Below, piece after piece: positions 34,877 to 46,205 of a stretch of DNA of 64,000 nucleotides (position 1 is the first letter of the stretch; each line of letters opens with the position of its first letter). The notes beneath the pieces are model-generated. The model made no database searches, was not told where the DNA came from, and saw only the letters and a list, made by a program, of their open reading frames with translations. The stretch is taken from contig CM070563.1 of assembly GCA_036346405.1 (NCBI GenBank), positions 372,001 through 436,000 on the forward strand, written 5' to 3'. The stretch comes from Phyllostachys edulis. Its lineage: Eukaryota > Streptophyta > Magnoliopsida > Poales > Poaceae. The position numbers and the translations under genes are program-made.

Positions 34877-36221
34877 TGATTTCCACGAGCAGCCTGAGGT
34901 CAGTTTGCGTACACGTTTCGAACATGACATCGAACAAAAATGAAAAGAAACAAAATGAGAGAAGAACTGAGCACTCACTCGTGATCGAACAAGCCCATGG
35001 CAATGACCACCAGCTCGCCACTAGCTAGCGAGCATGCATGTTGTGTCGTTATAGGCGCTCAAGAAGAAGCATTGTCCTGCTGTGTGGCGGCCACCTCGCT
35101 GAGCTAAGCCGCTGTTGAACCTGAGTGTGACCCACATTTGTCGTGCCGCTCGTCAATGCTGGTGTGACCATCGCCTGCTATAGCTGTTTTGACGCTTCAC
35201 CATCGTCGTTGCACTCGTGCCATAGAAGAATAGCACATCAATTGTGCACTGCCGCCGTCGCATCGAGCCCCGCAGTCGGATCACGTCTTTGTCCTCAATC
35301 CCCATGTCCGTCTCACCACCATATGTGCTACATCGACGCAGCATATCAGCAGTTGGTGTTACCACCGATTGGGTCCAATCGCTGCCTCCAAATTTGATCG
35401 AATCGGACGTTGGCGACGTATATTGCTCCACCAATGGCATCGGCTCCGTCATCTCATTGTCGTCGTCTACTTCTTGGTTGCCCAGATCAGTGACCAGGAG
35501 TTCACAACCAATGTTTGTTGCCATGCTCGTGCGTCGTAGTCGTAGCCTAGCGCTGGCTGGCTCAACAAGACAACAACCAACCGGATCCCTATAGAGAGAG
35601 GGGAGGGAGACTTCCAACACCGTGGATGTGAGGGAGAAGGGGCTCAGAGGCTGCATTCTCAGGGAGAGCGAGGGATTAGGTGGATACGGGCACGGGTTGT
35701 GGGCAATTACAACGCGAACAGAAATCGTGTGAGGATATGGCCCACATGTCGGCGCTATTTTTCTGTGAGGAAAGGGTGAGGAGGACGGACGACCACCAAC
35801 TTTAATTTTTAAGTAGTAGAGATTGCTCGGAGCTATTTTAAGGCAATATTATTTTTTATTCCGATGCTTTAGCGTCGACCTTGCCATACTATCGGCCTTT
35901 ACAATTTTTTAGAAATCTAGCTTCCAACTTTACTTCATAGTTTAAAGGGGAACTTGGAAAAAATATTCTCAATGCAAAGAATCCATAGTATAGCTCATGA
36001 TTTTGAGATAGATTTTCTTAAAATTGTACTTCGTGGTTTTGGTGTCACATTTGCCTTCCTAATAGCTCACAGTCTAGTGCGATTTTATATTTTGCTCTAT
36101 ATAGTATTCTTGGTAAAACAACGGATTTTCCGTAAAACTTCACGCTATAGTTTCATGGTTAGATTTACCTTGGTACATCTCATGTTTCTAATGCAGGTTT
36201 TCTCCCTTTTATCTAAATTTT
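34877..36221. repeat. Tandem duplication, copy 1 (about 1.35 kb)
   Basis: Starts 'atgatttccacgagcagcctgagg' and ends in 'ttttctcccttttatctaaattttt'. Copy 2 follows without a gap and matches along its full length with roughly one difference per ten bases. The left 950 bp is GC-richer with a minus-strand ORF; the right 400 bp is part of the degenerate 'tatagctcatggttt' array. Confidence 0.85.
35153..35656 (-). CDS. Hypothetical ORF in duplicated segment, copy 1 (167 residues)
   Basis: Minus-strand ORF starting at 35656. Its central part (MATNIGCELLVTDLGNQEVD through DMLRRCSTYGGETDMG to DVLFFYGTSAT) is closely matched by the ORF in copy 2, so the frame has stayed open in the middle of both. No domain recognised. 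It may be a fragment of a host gene or transposon ORF carried by the duplicated segment. Whether it is expressed is unknown. Confidence 0.35.
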   Translation of the reverse strand: MQPLSPFSLTSTVLEVSLPSLYRDPVGCCLVEPASARLRLRRTSMATNIGCELLVTDLGNQEVDDDNEMTEPMPLVEQYTSPTSDSIKFGGSDWTQSVVTPTADMLRRCSTYGGETDMGIEDKDVIRLRGSMRRRQCTIDVLFFYGTSATTMVKRQNSYSRRWSHQH

Positions 36222-37587
36222 TATGATTTCCACGAGCAGCCTGAGGTTAGTTTGCGTATACGTTTCGAACATGCTATCAAACAAAAACAAAAAGAAACAA
36301 AACGAGAGAAGAACCGAGCACTCACTCGTGATCGAACAAGCCCATGGCAGTGACCACCAGCTCGCCACTAGCTAGCAAGCATGCATGTTGTGTCATTATA
36401 GGTGCTCAAGAAGAAGCATTGTCCTGCTGTGTGGCAGCCACCTCGCTGAGCTGAGCCGTCATTGAACCTGAGTGTGCCCCGCATCTGTCATGCCGCTCAT
36501 CAATGCTGGCGTGTCTGTCGCCTGCTATAGCTGTTTTGCTGCTTCACCGTCGTCATTGTACCCGTGCCATAGAAGAATAGCACATCGACTGTGCGCCGTC
36601 GTCGCCGCACCAAGCCCCGCGGTCGGATCACGTCTTTGTCCTCGACCCCCACGTTCGTCTCACCACCATACGTGCTACATTGACGCAGCATATCACCTGT
36701 TGGCGTTACCACCGATTGGGTCCAGTCATTGCCTCCAAATTTGATCAAATCAGACACTGACGACGCACATTGCTCCACCAATCGCATCACCTCCATCATC
36801 TCATTGTCGTCGTCTACTTCTTGGTTGCCCAGATCAGTGACCGGGAGTTCACAACCAATGTTTGTTGCCATGCTCGTGCGCCGTAGTCGCAACCTGGCGA
36901 CTAGCATCAGCTGGCTCAACAAGACAACAACCAATCGGATCCCCATCGAGAGAGATAAGGGGAGGGAGACTCCTAGCACTGTGGATGTGAGGGAGAAGGG
37001 GCTTGGAGGCTGCATTCTCAGGGAGGGAGAAAGCGAGAGAATAGGTGGATAAGGGTAAGGGTTGTGGGCAGTTACAACGCAAACAAAAATCGTGTGAGGA
37101 TATGGCCCATGTGTCAGCACTGTTTTTCTGTGAGGAGAGGGTGGGGAGGACAGACGATCACCAACTCTAATTTTTAAGCAGTAGATGTAGCTCAGGATTG
37201 TAAGGCAATATATTTTTTTATTTCGATGCTTTAGCGTCGGTCTTGCCATACTATCGGCCTTTAATTTTTTTAGAAATTTAGCTTCGAACTTTACTTCATA
37301 GTTTAAAGGGGAACTTGGAAAAAATATTCTCAATGCAAAGAATCCATGCTATAGCTCATGATTTTGAGAAGGATTTTCTTAAAATTGTCCTTAGTGGCTT
37401 TGGTGTCACATTTGCCGTGCTAATAGCTCACAATCTAGTGCGATTTTAGATTTTGCTCTATATGGTATTCTAGGTAAAACTTTGGATTTTCCGTAAAACT
37501 TCACGCTATAGTTTCAGGGTTAGATTTACCTTGGTACATCTCATGTTTCTAGTGCAGATTTTCTCCCTTTTTTCTAAATTTTTATGC
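36222..37587. repeat. Tandem duplication, copy 2 (about 1.37 kb)
   Basis: Second copy of the 34877-36221 unit in direct orientation. It ends in 'ttttctcccttttttctaaattttt', after which the degenerate array continues. Confidence 0.85.
36500..37006 (-). CDS. Hypothetical ORF in duplicated segment, copy 2
   Basis: Counterpart of the 35153-35656 ORF. The frame is open further upstream, to 37333, but similarity to copy 1 starts at MQPPSPFSLTSTV (37014). Shared core: MATNIGCELPVTDLGNQEVD, SVVTPTGDMLRQCSTYGGET. A short indel changes the frame near the N-terminus (VVVLLSQLMLVA replaces the copy 1 reading). No known domain. Confidence 0.35.
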   Translation of the reverse strand, partial: PSPFSLTSTVLGVSLPLSLSMGIRLVVVLLSQLMLVARLRLRRTSMATNIGCELPVTDLGNQEVDDDNEMMEVMRLVEQCASSVSDLIKFGGNDWTQSVVTPTGDMLRQCSTYGGETNVGVEDKDVIRPRGLVRRRRRTVDVLFFYGTGTMTTVKQQNSYSRRQTRQH

Positions 37588-38501
37588 GTTAGCACCAACC
37601 ATGTCGTACTGTAGCTCATGATTTTAGAGAAACATAGCATCAGGATATGCTTTAAAGTTTTAGGGCAAAGCTAGCAAATTGCTCTTAGATGCAGATCGTT
37701 TATCTTATTATTTTGAAACCATCTTTGGAGATAATTTACTTGATGGTTTTGTGTTCAAATTTACCTGGCTATAGCTCATGGTTTTAGCACAATTTTAGGT
37801 TTTCTTTCAAAAAAGAAAAAAATAGTGAAACATACCAAAAATGTTCTCAGCTGCAGATATCAACCTATAGCTATTGGGAAAAAAATAGTGAAAGCTCATG
37901 GTTTGACGTTTTTTTTCGTAAAACCTCAACCTATGGCTTTATGTTTAGATTTGCCTTCTCACAATTTTAGCGCTATCTTAGTTTTTTTTTTCTTTTTAGA
38001 GAAAGATTTCAGGAGAATTTAACAAAATTGTTCTCATATCATGGTTCACTGCAATTTTCTTTTTTTAAAAAAAAACTTCAGCCTATGGTTTCAATGTCAC
38101 ATTCCTTTCTATTATTCACGATTTTAGTGTATTTTCAGTTTTTTTTTAAAAAAATCATTTTTTATGGAAACAAACCAAAATGGTTCTCAGACAAATACGA
38201 CTTACTGTAGCCCATGATTTGGTGCAATGTTTCCATAAAACGCCAGCTCACGGTTATTCTGTATTTGTATTTTTTTTTTGGCAAAAAAATAAACCAATCA
38301 AAGTCCAAGTGTAATCTAACAAAAATGTTATTAGATGCAAATATGCTATACTACAACTCATAATTTGATGTGATATTTTAATATAAAACGTAGCCTTATT
38401 TTAGGGTCACAATTGCCTTGCCATAGATTAGGATTTTCATGTGTTTCTTTGATCTTTTTTTGGTCTAAATTTTGATGCAACAACACCGGATTTGTCATGC
38501 T
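37588..38501 (+). repeat. Degenerate 'tatagctcatggttt' array, middle block
   Basis: Anchors at about 37612, 37771, 37889, 38207 and 38352, with linkers 'aaaatgttctcagctgcagat', 'gtaaaacctcaacctatggcttt' and poly(T)/poly(A) runs. The hAT insertion at 38502 interrupts it; its left target duplication (GTCATGCT) belongs to the array motif 'tttgtcatgctatagc'. Confidence 0.7.
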
Positions 38502-40689
38502 TAGGGTTGGAAAAAAATAGCTCGAGGCTCGCGAGCCTGCTCGACCGCATCACGGCTTTGCTCGGCTCAGGCTCGTGAATTTTCGAGCCGAGTCGAGCCC
38601 CATTTGTAGCTCGTTGAAAAATTGAGCCAAGCTCGAGCCGGCTCGCGGGCTAAGTTTTGTTCAACAGTCGTCCAGGCCCAGCCCCGTAGGAGCCCACTAA
38701 TTGCATCTCCCCCGGTCCCCCTGGTTCCCCAATCCCCATCTGGATCCCGATCCCCTTCCCCTCCCGCTCCTGGCCCCCGTCCCGTGACTCCCGTCCGTCG
38801 CCCAGCTCACCTCGTCCTCCTCACCGGCCACCTGCTCCATCCGCTGCTGCCTCGTCCTCACCGGCCACCTGTAACATCCCGTTTTTCAAGGTTTTTTGAA
38901 AATTTTCAAATTAAAATTTACCATTTGATTTTATTGGATTAATAAAGCTTAAACCTGAAATTTTAGAAAGTAAAAACAATGTAATATGAGTTAAATCAAA
39001 CTTCAATTAATTCAAAATTTGGTTTATTTGAAATTCTTGGGTTTTATTGGATTTAAAGTCAAAAAGAGTGCTTTAAGTATTTTCTTAGGTTTTCGGATTT
39101 TAAAAGGGTTTTCCTTTTGCCCTAAAGCCAAAAAAAATTAATTGCAAAATTAAAAGCTAAACTTAAGTTATAAATATTTTTATTAAGTTCCAAATAATTT
39201 AACAAATTTTTGTGTATTTTTCTAGAATTTTTGGACTTAATTTACTATTTTCTAAAAAGCCTTTTTATTTATTGTCATTTCTGTAATTCAAAAACTAATT
39301 GAAATTCTAAAATTCGTTTTGGGCTGATTCTTCCGCTCTGCCTGCTTCCTTCCCGCGCGCCTTGCCCAACTCCTCGGCCATTTTGCTTGTGCCCAGCTCC
39401 ACCGCCTTCCTCACTCCTCTCATTTGCCAGCGAGGCACTTTGTCGGCGTCAAGCCCCCGTCGTCTTCCTCCTCTTCTGCCCGTTGGCGCCCCATTCCTCG
39501 CCTATGTCAGCGCCTCCACCGCCCTTGTCATCACCCGTTGCTGCCCCATCCTCGCCGCTCCCGTCAACAGGCATTAAATGTTAGGATTCCCGCCGCCACC
39601 ACTTTCCCTATTTTTTCCCCTCCACCTGCCCCTGTCGCTCCGAGCGCCTCCCAATGCCCTGCGTGGCCCAGAGCTCCACGACGCGCCCATGCCGTCATCC
39701 TCCCTCCCCACTCCCTCGACCTCTATAAAGGAGCGCGCCCCCGACGCCCCTTCTTCTACTCCTTCTTTTCCCCTTCTCCCTCCCTCTCTCTTGCCCTCCA
39801 TCGCCGGAATTTGGAGCTCCAAGAACTTCGGCCGAAGCTCGCGCCGCCGTTGAGGACCCTCTGTCGCCTCCGCCTCCACCGTTGGCACCACAAGATCGCA
39901 AGCTACCCCGTGCGCACCTCCCCATTGTCAAAGCGCCGCCGGAACCTCGACGCTGCCTTCATCACCACCGCCTTCGACCCGTTGCCTCCGCCGCCTCCTT
40001 CATCACCGCCGACGAACCCCTTCCACCGCGTCGATGGGACAGCAAGCCCTAGGTTCCCTGCACCCCCCCTCCTCCTTTTGTCACCACTCGGTGGGCTCGC
40101 CGCGGCGCGGAGCGCGGCGAGTGAAGAATCTAGACCTGCCATTATGAGTTAATGGAGTATTTTGGTGATTAATGACAAATCTATATGTGAGACTAACACT
40201 TTTATTGATATATCTATTGTGTAGTCTTATTTGGATGAAAAGGTGAAAATCATGGAGGTATGCACTCGACATCATATTCTTATATCTTGTTGCATTCCTC
40301 AGATCCAAAATATAAATTGAACTCCACTAAAAGTTTAACTTGAATATGTGCATATGTTTTTATTACACATTTGTGTATGCACACACTTAGGGGGAGTTCA
40401 CTCTATGTTTTGGGGTTTCATTAGTATTGATTCATATGATCTCTACTTTGAAACATATCCCTTGAGTATATATATAACTTATGTAGTTCATATATACTCA
40501 TATTGATCTATATTCAATTATCTGTAAATTGAGGTGGTTATCATCAATTACCAAAGAGGGAAATATTGAAGTATCTTGATCCACCATTATGAGTTAATGG
40601 TATGTTGTGGTAATTAATGACAATCACATTATGGAACTAACATTTTTCATGAGTTTGATGAATATGTTATATTCCATGAAGTTGGAGAC

Positions 40690-40945
40690 TTTGGATGACA
40701 TCATGAGTTGATAGTCATCAAGTCAGGTTCAAGTAAAAGAGTGCATCATGTGTTGATGCACATCAAGATCCCAAAGAGAAGATGATCATGAGTTGATCAT
40801 CAAATAAAGAAAAGATCATTCATGTGTTGATAGAGGTCAAGTGAAGGATGTATCATGGGTTGATGCATATCAAGACAATGATCCAAACTTGAAGTAAAGA
40901 TGTGCGTCATCAAGCTTCAAGAGGATGCTCAAGGCAAAGTTATGA
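40690..40945 (+). repeat. Irregular 'catgagttgat.catcaag' repeats in the SIRE LTR
   Basis: At least six copies of 'tcatg(a/t)(g)ttgat...catcaag' within 250 bp. They are part of the LTR upstream of the promoter and are largely absent from the shorter solo LTR at 17009-18694. Confidence 0.6.
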
Positions 40946-41094
40946 CTAGCTAGGGCTAAGGATGTGTTCCTAGTCTTTTACCGGTCTTGGTGTTTGGTTG
41001 GAAGACCAGATTGTTAGTATAGGTTTGCCGTACTATTATGAGGAGTCTTGTCTAGTAGCTTGAGTTTCATCATGTGTTGATTGCTCAATCCTGC

Positions 41095-41440
41095 TTGCTC
41101 TAGCTCTCCATGGCATGATGTTATTGTTTGCGAATGTATTTTCCAAATAGTTAAAGCTCATGCATTAACTCTTTGTAGCATGAGACTATAATTTGTAAAT
41201 GTATTTTGCAAATGGTTGAAGTCCATGCAACTACTCCTTGTGGCATGTTGCTGATATTTGCGAATGTGTTTTCCAAATAGTCGAGACTCATGCATAATCC
41301 TTGTAGCATATGACTATACTTTGCAAATGTATTTTACAAATGGTTGAAATCCATATACCTACTCCTTATGGCATGATACTAAAGTTTGCAAATGTGTTTC
41401 GCAAATTGTTGGAATTCATGTATTTTCCCTTAGCATGGTC
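41095..41440 (+). repeat. Tandem repeat of about 66 bp in the SIRE LTR
   Basis: About five imperfect units containing 'ttgt(a/g)gcatgat.ct..a.tttgcaaatgt(a/g)tttt.caaat.gttga.a.tc.catgca'. The tandem expansion accounts for much of the length difference between this LTR (2182 bp) and the solo LTR at 17009 (1686 bp). Confidence 0.75.
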
Positions 41441-44400
41441 TAAGATTGCTCGTTGCTATTTCCTTACACTCAGACCATGGTGTTGGCTCTTTTGAGTTGT
41501 GCTTTTTGATTTGATAAAATGTGTTTGAGATCAATCAAATAGATGGTTTGTGTAGCCCTCTGAATAAGCTTTCCATAGAGCCCAAGATCACTCAACTCCA
41601 ACATCGGAGTCAAAAGTTATGATCATTTTTCCAAATGTCGCTTGTGCTGAAATTTAGGGCTGGACTGACCACAGTTGAAAGCCCAGACTGGCCGCCCTTG
41701 TGCCTGCGGACTGACCGCCCTTATAAGGCCGATCAACATTTTCCAGAAGGCATGTTTTTTGAATTTCTTCCACGGAAGGCCGGATGACGGGGTCGAGACA
41801 GAACCAGAGACCTGTGAGGCGGTGGCCAAAATTGTATGTAAAGGCTATTTTTATAGCCTTTGCATTGTAGCCCGGACTGACCGGCCCTATGCCCGCGGTC
41901 TTACCGGGTTTCCCCGATTTTCGGCAAATTCTCCTATAACGACTAGTTTTTGTGTCTAGGCTATAAATACCCACCTTGGCTGGTTGGGGGCAACTCTTGG
42001 ATCCTATTTTCATTCTCTTGAGCTAGTGTGAGTTTCTCCTCTCAATTGTGCATGTGTTACACCTTGTGAGCAAAGGGAGAGGCTCTAGTTGCATGTGTTG
42101 CAACTAGAATTGGATTGAGCGTCCAATTGTGCATGTGTTGCACTTGGAGAGATTCAAGTAAGAGGCTTAGCTTGTTACTCTTGGTGTTCGTCGACACCTA
42201 GACGACGTGGAGGTGTCGTGGTCCGATGATCTTCTCAAGAAGCTTGTGAGAAGGTCTGACGTGTTGTCAGTGGTTTGGTGCTCGCCGTCTCCGAAGTGGA
42301 GGAAGAGCAACCTCGAGTGGATCGAGGTGTTGGTTCGTGTTGGAGCCGGTCCAAGTGGTTGGACTTACCTCAGAGGTGTTGGCTCAAGTTGTGGTGCTGG
42401 TCCAATGTGGTTGGGCTTACCTCAACGTGGATTAGGGGAGACCGGCAAGTCTCCGAACACCACAGTAAAACATCATTGTGTCATTGTGGTTTGCCTTCTT
42501 GTGCTTTACTCTATTACAATTTACATTCCTAGAATTAAATTGCTTACATGTCTCTGTATGTTTGCTATCATTATCGATAGTCTTAGATTGTTGGTGCATT
42601 TAGTAAAGACTAGTTGATTTAGGTTTTAATTGTGCAAAACCGAATTATCTTTAGCATCCGCATTAGAAATCGGTTTTAGCCTTAGACATTTTAGAAATGA
42701 CTATTCACCCCTCCCCCCTCCCCTTTAGTCGGTCTCCTTGATCTCACAGCGAGCCTGCGCGCCCGAGCCGCCAACATCCCCGCACCAACGTGGCCGCCAC
42801 CTCAGCTTGCGTGGCAGCCCACGTGGCCCAGCCTGCGTGGCACTGCCCTATGCCAAGAGCCAGGTCCACCGTGGACCGGCGCACGCCGTGGACCAAGTCC
42901 ACTAGTGTGGGGGCCACCTATCAGCTGCTCAACCCTTTTTCTTTTAGAAAATAATTCCCCAAAATCCAAAAATCCCCCTTTTCATCATTTCATGTATTTT
43001 CAAACTTTTGGAAGCTCGTTCTCCTCCGTTCGAACTCCGATTTGAGAGATTCAAATTTCTAAATTCATCTAAATTCAAGATCTAGCTATCTACACTAAAA
43101 TTATTTGATTTGAAGTTCGTCTGAATTCATTTGAATTTGCTTCATTTTCGCGTGTAGATTTCGACGACTCTGGGGAACCCGAATTTTATGAAGAAGTAGA
43201 TCCTCAAGCATTTGAGCAAGGAAAGTTACATCTTTGATTATATTGAATTCTCATATTTTAAATTATTTAAATTTTGTGTTAAATTATTATTGCATGCGTA
43301 TTTAAATTCAAGTAATTTAAATCCATGTTTTAACTTTATAGTTATTTCTAATTCCTTTGTACATCCAAACTTGAATATTGATTCGTCCACCCCTTGATAC
43401 CATAGTTAAAAGCTAGTTGGTACATTAGTATGAACTAGAACAATGTTGCAAAACTCTATGCTTAGTCAAAGTTTAGCTCAAAAATATTTAATTTGGGAAT
43501 TTAGCCAAAAGTTTGACTATGATTTAAAATGATATTATGGTAGAGATTTATGAAATGACTTGATATGGTAAATAAAACGAAAATTGGTTTGGGACTTGGG
43601 CAAAATGGATGGTTGGATGGTGCACGTTGATGCACGAGATCGAGTCATTTCTATGACTGAGGCCCATGGGTTTTATGGAACGTCGCCCAAGTCAATTAAG
43701 GATTGGTCTTCGAGCGCATTTTGGTAATCCTTATCGTACTACCACATGTCTTGAATGGGAGGTACCTAGCTAAATAATTTGCAACGTTTCACCGTGGTCA
43801 TGCCATCCGGTTGCGTGAGTGTTTTTTATGACCTACTTTTATGTATTCCCATCTGACGCAAGAGGGGGCCTGAACCCGACGGGTTTCTATCCAAAGGGGG
43901 CAAAACCTTAGCGAGGCGGGACTACGGTGGGATGACGCATTGTAAAGGCCTTGTCACGTGCTCTAGACTGCTTACCTAAGGCAGTGAGCGGTGGTATCGA
44001 CGGATGCCAAATAAACTAGAGAAGTCGTGTCATATGGGTAAAACTGTACAACCTCTACAGAGTGTAAAACTATTCGAATAGCCGTATCCACGGTCATGGA
44101 CATGCTAGCAAAGCCACTCCAAGTTAGATTTTGGTTTTGATTTCAAAAGACATTGTTAAATAGTTTTGGATTTCTATCCAATTGGGAATTGGGCGGGTAG
44201 CCATGTGATAGGAAGGTATCCTTCACCACTTGTTGATGAATGTTATCTGACTATAAAACTCGAGATTTAGAAAATGAATTTTAGCCACAGAATAAACTGC
44301 TTTAGAACTTAGTATGAATATTTAAATAGAAAAATATCGCTTTATGCAAATTGAGCCGTATAAGCCTCCCTTTGTTAAACCCTTTCATGCATTATAATTC

Positions 44401-45458
44401 TGTTAAATGGGTGTAACTTGTGGAGTACTACGAGGAGAATGAGAACTTGGACGACTAGGCTATGCCCTCCAGACGATTGCTTATGGTGAATCGTGTGGTC
44501 TACCTTACCGCTTTGCTTCCGCTGTATTTTGCTTTATGGCTTTATGCCCCTTTTGTAACAGACTTTAATTATTATCAATGTATGACGTTTAATGGTTATA
44601 TTATCCACTTTTGTTTACTATGTACACTAGCCATTCCTAGACTAGTTTATGAAGCACAGAGAATCTGGGATCCTTCGCTCCCGGGTTCGACACCACCTGC
44701 TCCATCCGTCGCCTCCTCCTCCTCACCCGCCACCTGCCCCATCCGTCGCCCCATCCTCCCCCTGGCCGCGTCCTCTTCTCCCTTCATGCTCCTACCTCCC
44801 CCCGGTGCTCCCCTCGTCCTCCCTCTGGTGGCCCGATCCATGCTCCACCCCTCTAAATCGCGAAATTCCCCAAAAAAAACCAAGAAGCTTCGGTTGCGGT
44901 CCATGGACGTGGGCGGCGGCGGCGTCTCCGAGACCCACGGCTGTGCTCTCCGATCTGAAGGCCTTCCTTTCCGCCAAGCTCTCCGGTGAAGCGCGATTGA
45001 TTCTTGAGTTTGATTTGGTGGTGGGAGAGCGGGATTTTTGTTTTCAGGGGATTTCTTGAGAGAGGGATGGCGACTGCGGGGAAGGTGATCTGCTCCGTGG
45101 ATGGCCTCTGCTCTGATTCGTCTTCTTTCTTGTTCTTGCCATTGCGATTTGGCGACCAGTATGGGGGGATTTTAGACATCAATGGTGCTTCTCGGGTTGG
45201 GAGGACTTGTGTCAGTGTTCTTAGTACATAGCTCTGAAGGATTTGCTTGCGCACGAACTCGAGCTCGGCAATGGCCGACGAGCGGCGACAGCAAAGAGGC
45301 GAGCGCGGTAGAGGGCCTACTGGAGGCGGACGTGAGGAGGTGCTCGAGCCGCCTTCCTGGCTCGTTTTCAAAACGAGCCGAGCCGAGCCTACTGTTAAAA
45401 CAAGCTTGAGTGAGCCTGGCTCAGCTCGACTTGGCTCGTTTCCAACCCTAGTCATGCT

Positions 45459-46205
45459 ATAGCCCACAATTCTCTTCCGACAAATTTGGCTTCTATCTAT
45501 AAAATTATTCTCAAATACAGAGTTAGTACTATAGCTCACAAGTCACACATTTTTTCTTAGAACTTTACTCCATGGTTTTAGGGTCAAATTTATCGAGCTA
45601 TAGCTCATGGTTTTAGCGCAACCTTTTCTTTTAAAAATTCTCAGTATTAGAGCAATCCAATAAAATTGTTCTCAAATGCAAATATGTCATGCTAGCTCAT
45701 GGTTTGATACAATTTTTTTCAAAACTTTAGTCTATGGTCCCATAGACATATTTACCTTGCTATAGCTCACAATTTAATGTTTTTTAATAGATTTCAATGT
45801 CGACTTTGTCATGTTATAGCTTGAGGTTTTGGAGATACTTAGCTCAAAGCTACTAAAATTTTAGGATAAAGTTGGTAAATTTGTTGTCGGACGCCAAAAA
45901 AATCCATACTACAGCTCAGCATTTAAAGCTCGTTTTTCTTAAAACCTTACTTCTCATGGTTTCAGGGTCAGATTTGCGTTGTTGTAGCTAACATTTTAGC
46001 ACAATTTAGCCTTTTTAAAAAATAAAGTTTTGAGGAAATGCACCAAAATTGTTCTCAAACCATACTAAGCTCATGGTTTGATGTGATTTTTTTTTGGTAA
46101 AAACATTACTATGTGGTTTTAGGGCCATATTTGCCTTGCTATAGCTCACAGTTTTGATTCACGTTTTGCTATTTTGTTTTCTAGCTTCGATGCTTCAACA
46201 CCGGT
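45459..46205 (+). repeat. Degenerate 'tatagctcatggttt' array, right block
   Basis: Anchors at about 45461, 45531, 45600, 45690, 45761, 45815, 45910, 45985, 46068 and 46140, the densest part of the array, with spacings of 54-95 bp. It is interrupted at about 46206 by a LINE. Confidence 0.75.

Larger units (their letters stand above)
40122..42748 (+). mobile_element. Internally deleted Ty1/copia SIRE-type element
   Basis: Begins TGAAGAATCT and ends GATCTCACA, flanked by GCGAG at 40117-40121 and 42749-42753 (perfect 5-bp duplication). The LTR start sequence recurs at 40567 (TGAAGTATCT...ccattatgagttaatgg), directly after 'tcatcaattaccaaagagggaaata', which looks like the end of the internal region with a polypurine tract. 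So the order is 5' LTR fragment, a short 3' interior remnant (about 40300-40566, with 'acacacttagggggag'), then a 2182-bp 3' LTR (40567-42748). All genes are deleted. The 3' LTR has TATAAAT at 41962-41968. Confidence 0.85.
38870..44692 (+). mobile_element. Solo LTR, Ty3/gypsy (about 3.2 kb without the inner insertion)
   Basis: Begins TGTAACATCCC and ends GGGTTCGACA, flanked by CCACC at 38865-38869 and 44693-44697, a perfect 5-bp target duplication inside the hAT element. TGTAACA(T/C)CCC starts and LTRs near 3 kb are typical of the large grass gypsy families (RIRE3/RIRE8-like), from memory. A TATAAAG promoter box lies at 39724-39730. The right half matches the fragment at 3180-4790. No coding interior or second LTR, so it is a solo LTR. 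It was later split at 40121/42749 by a SIRE-type element. Confidence 0.9.
38502..45450. mobile_element. Non-autonomous hAT-type DNA transposon hosting nested LTR elements
   Basis: Ends are TAGGGTTGGAAA and its exact inverse TTTCCAACCCTA (12 bp). Flanks are GTCATGCT at 38494-38501 and 45451-45458, a perfect 8-bp target duplication, the hAT signature. Both subterminal zones are packed with 'gctcgagcc/ggctcg' motifs of the kind a hAT transposase binds. After removing the gypsy LTR insertion, about 1.1 kb remains, without a transposase. The right arm (44698-45420) has GC-rich ORF-like pieces that may be captured host sequence. Closing the element at the duplication restores an uninterrupted array motif, 'tttgtcatgctatagc'. 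Confidence 0.9.

Noticed and set aside
39424..40152. Long open frame of 242 residues on the plus strand
   Set aside because: It lies wholly within the gypsy solo LTR and runs into the SIRE insertion; the Pro/Ser/Arg-rich composition reflects GC-rich LTR DNA.
41654..42013. 119-residue minus-strand ORF
   Set aside because: Lies within the SIRE LTR, opposite to the element, without motifs; chance frame.
44685..44692. GGTTCGA-type tRNA B-box
   Set aside because: No matching A-box or cloverleaf around it; it is the end of the gypsy LTR (GGGTTCGACA).
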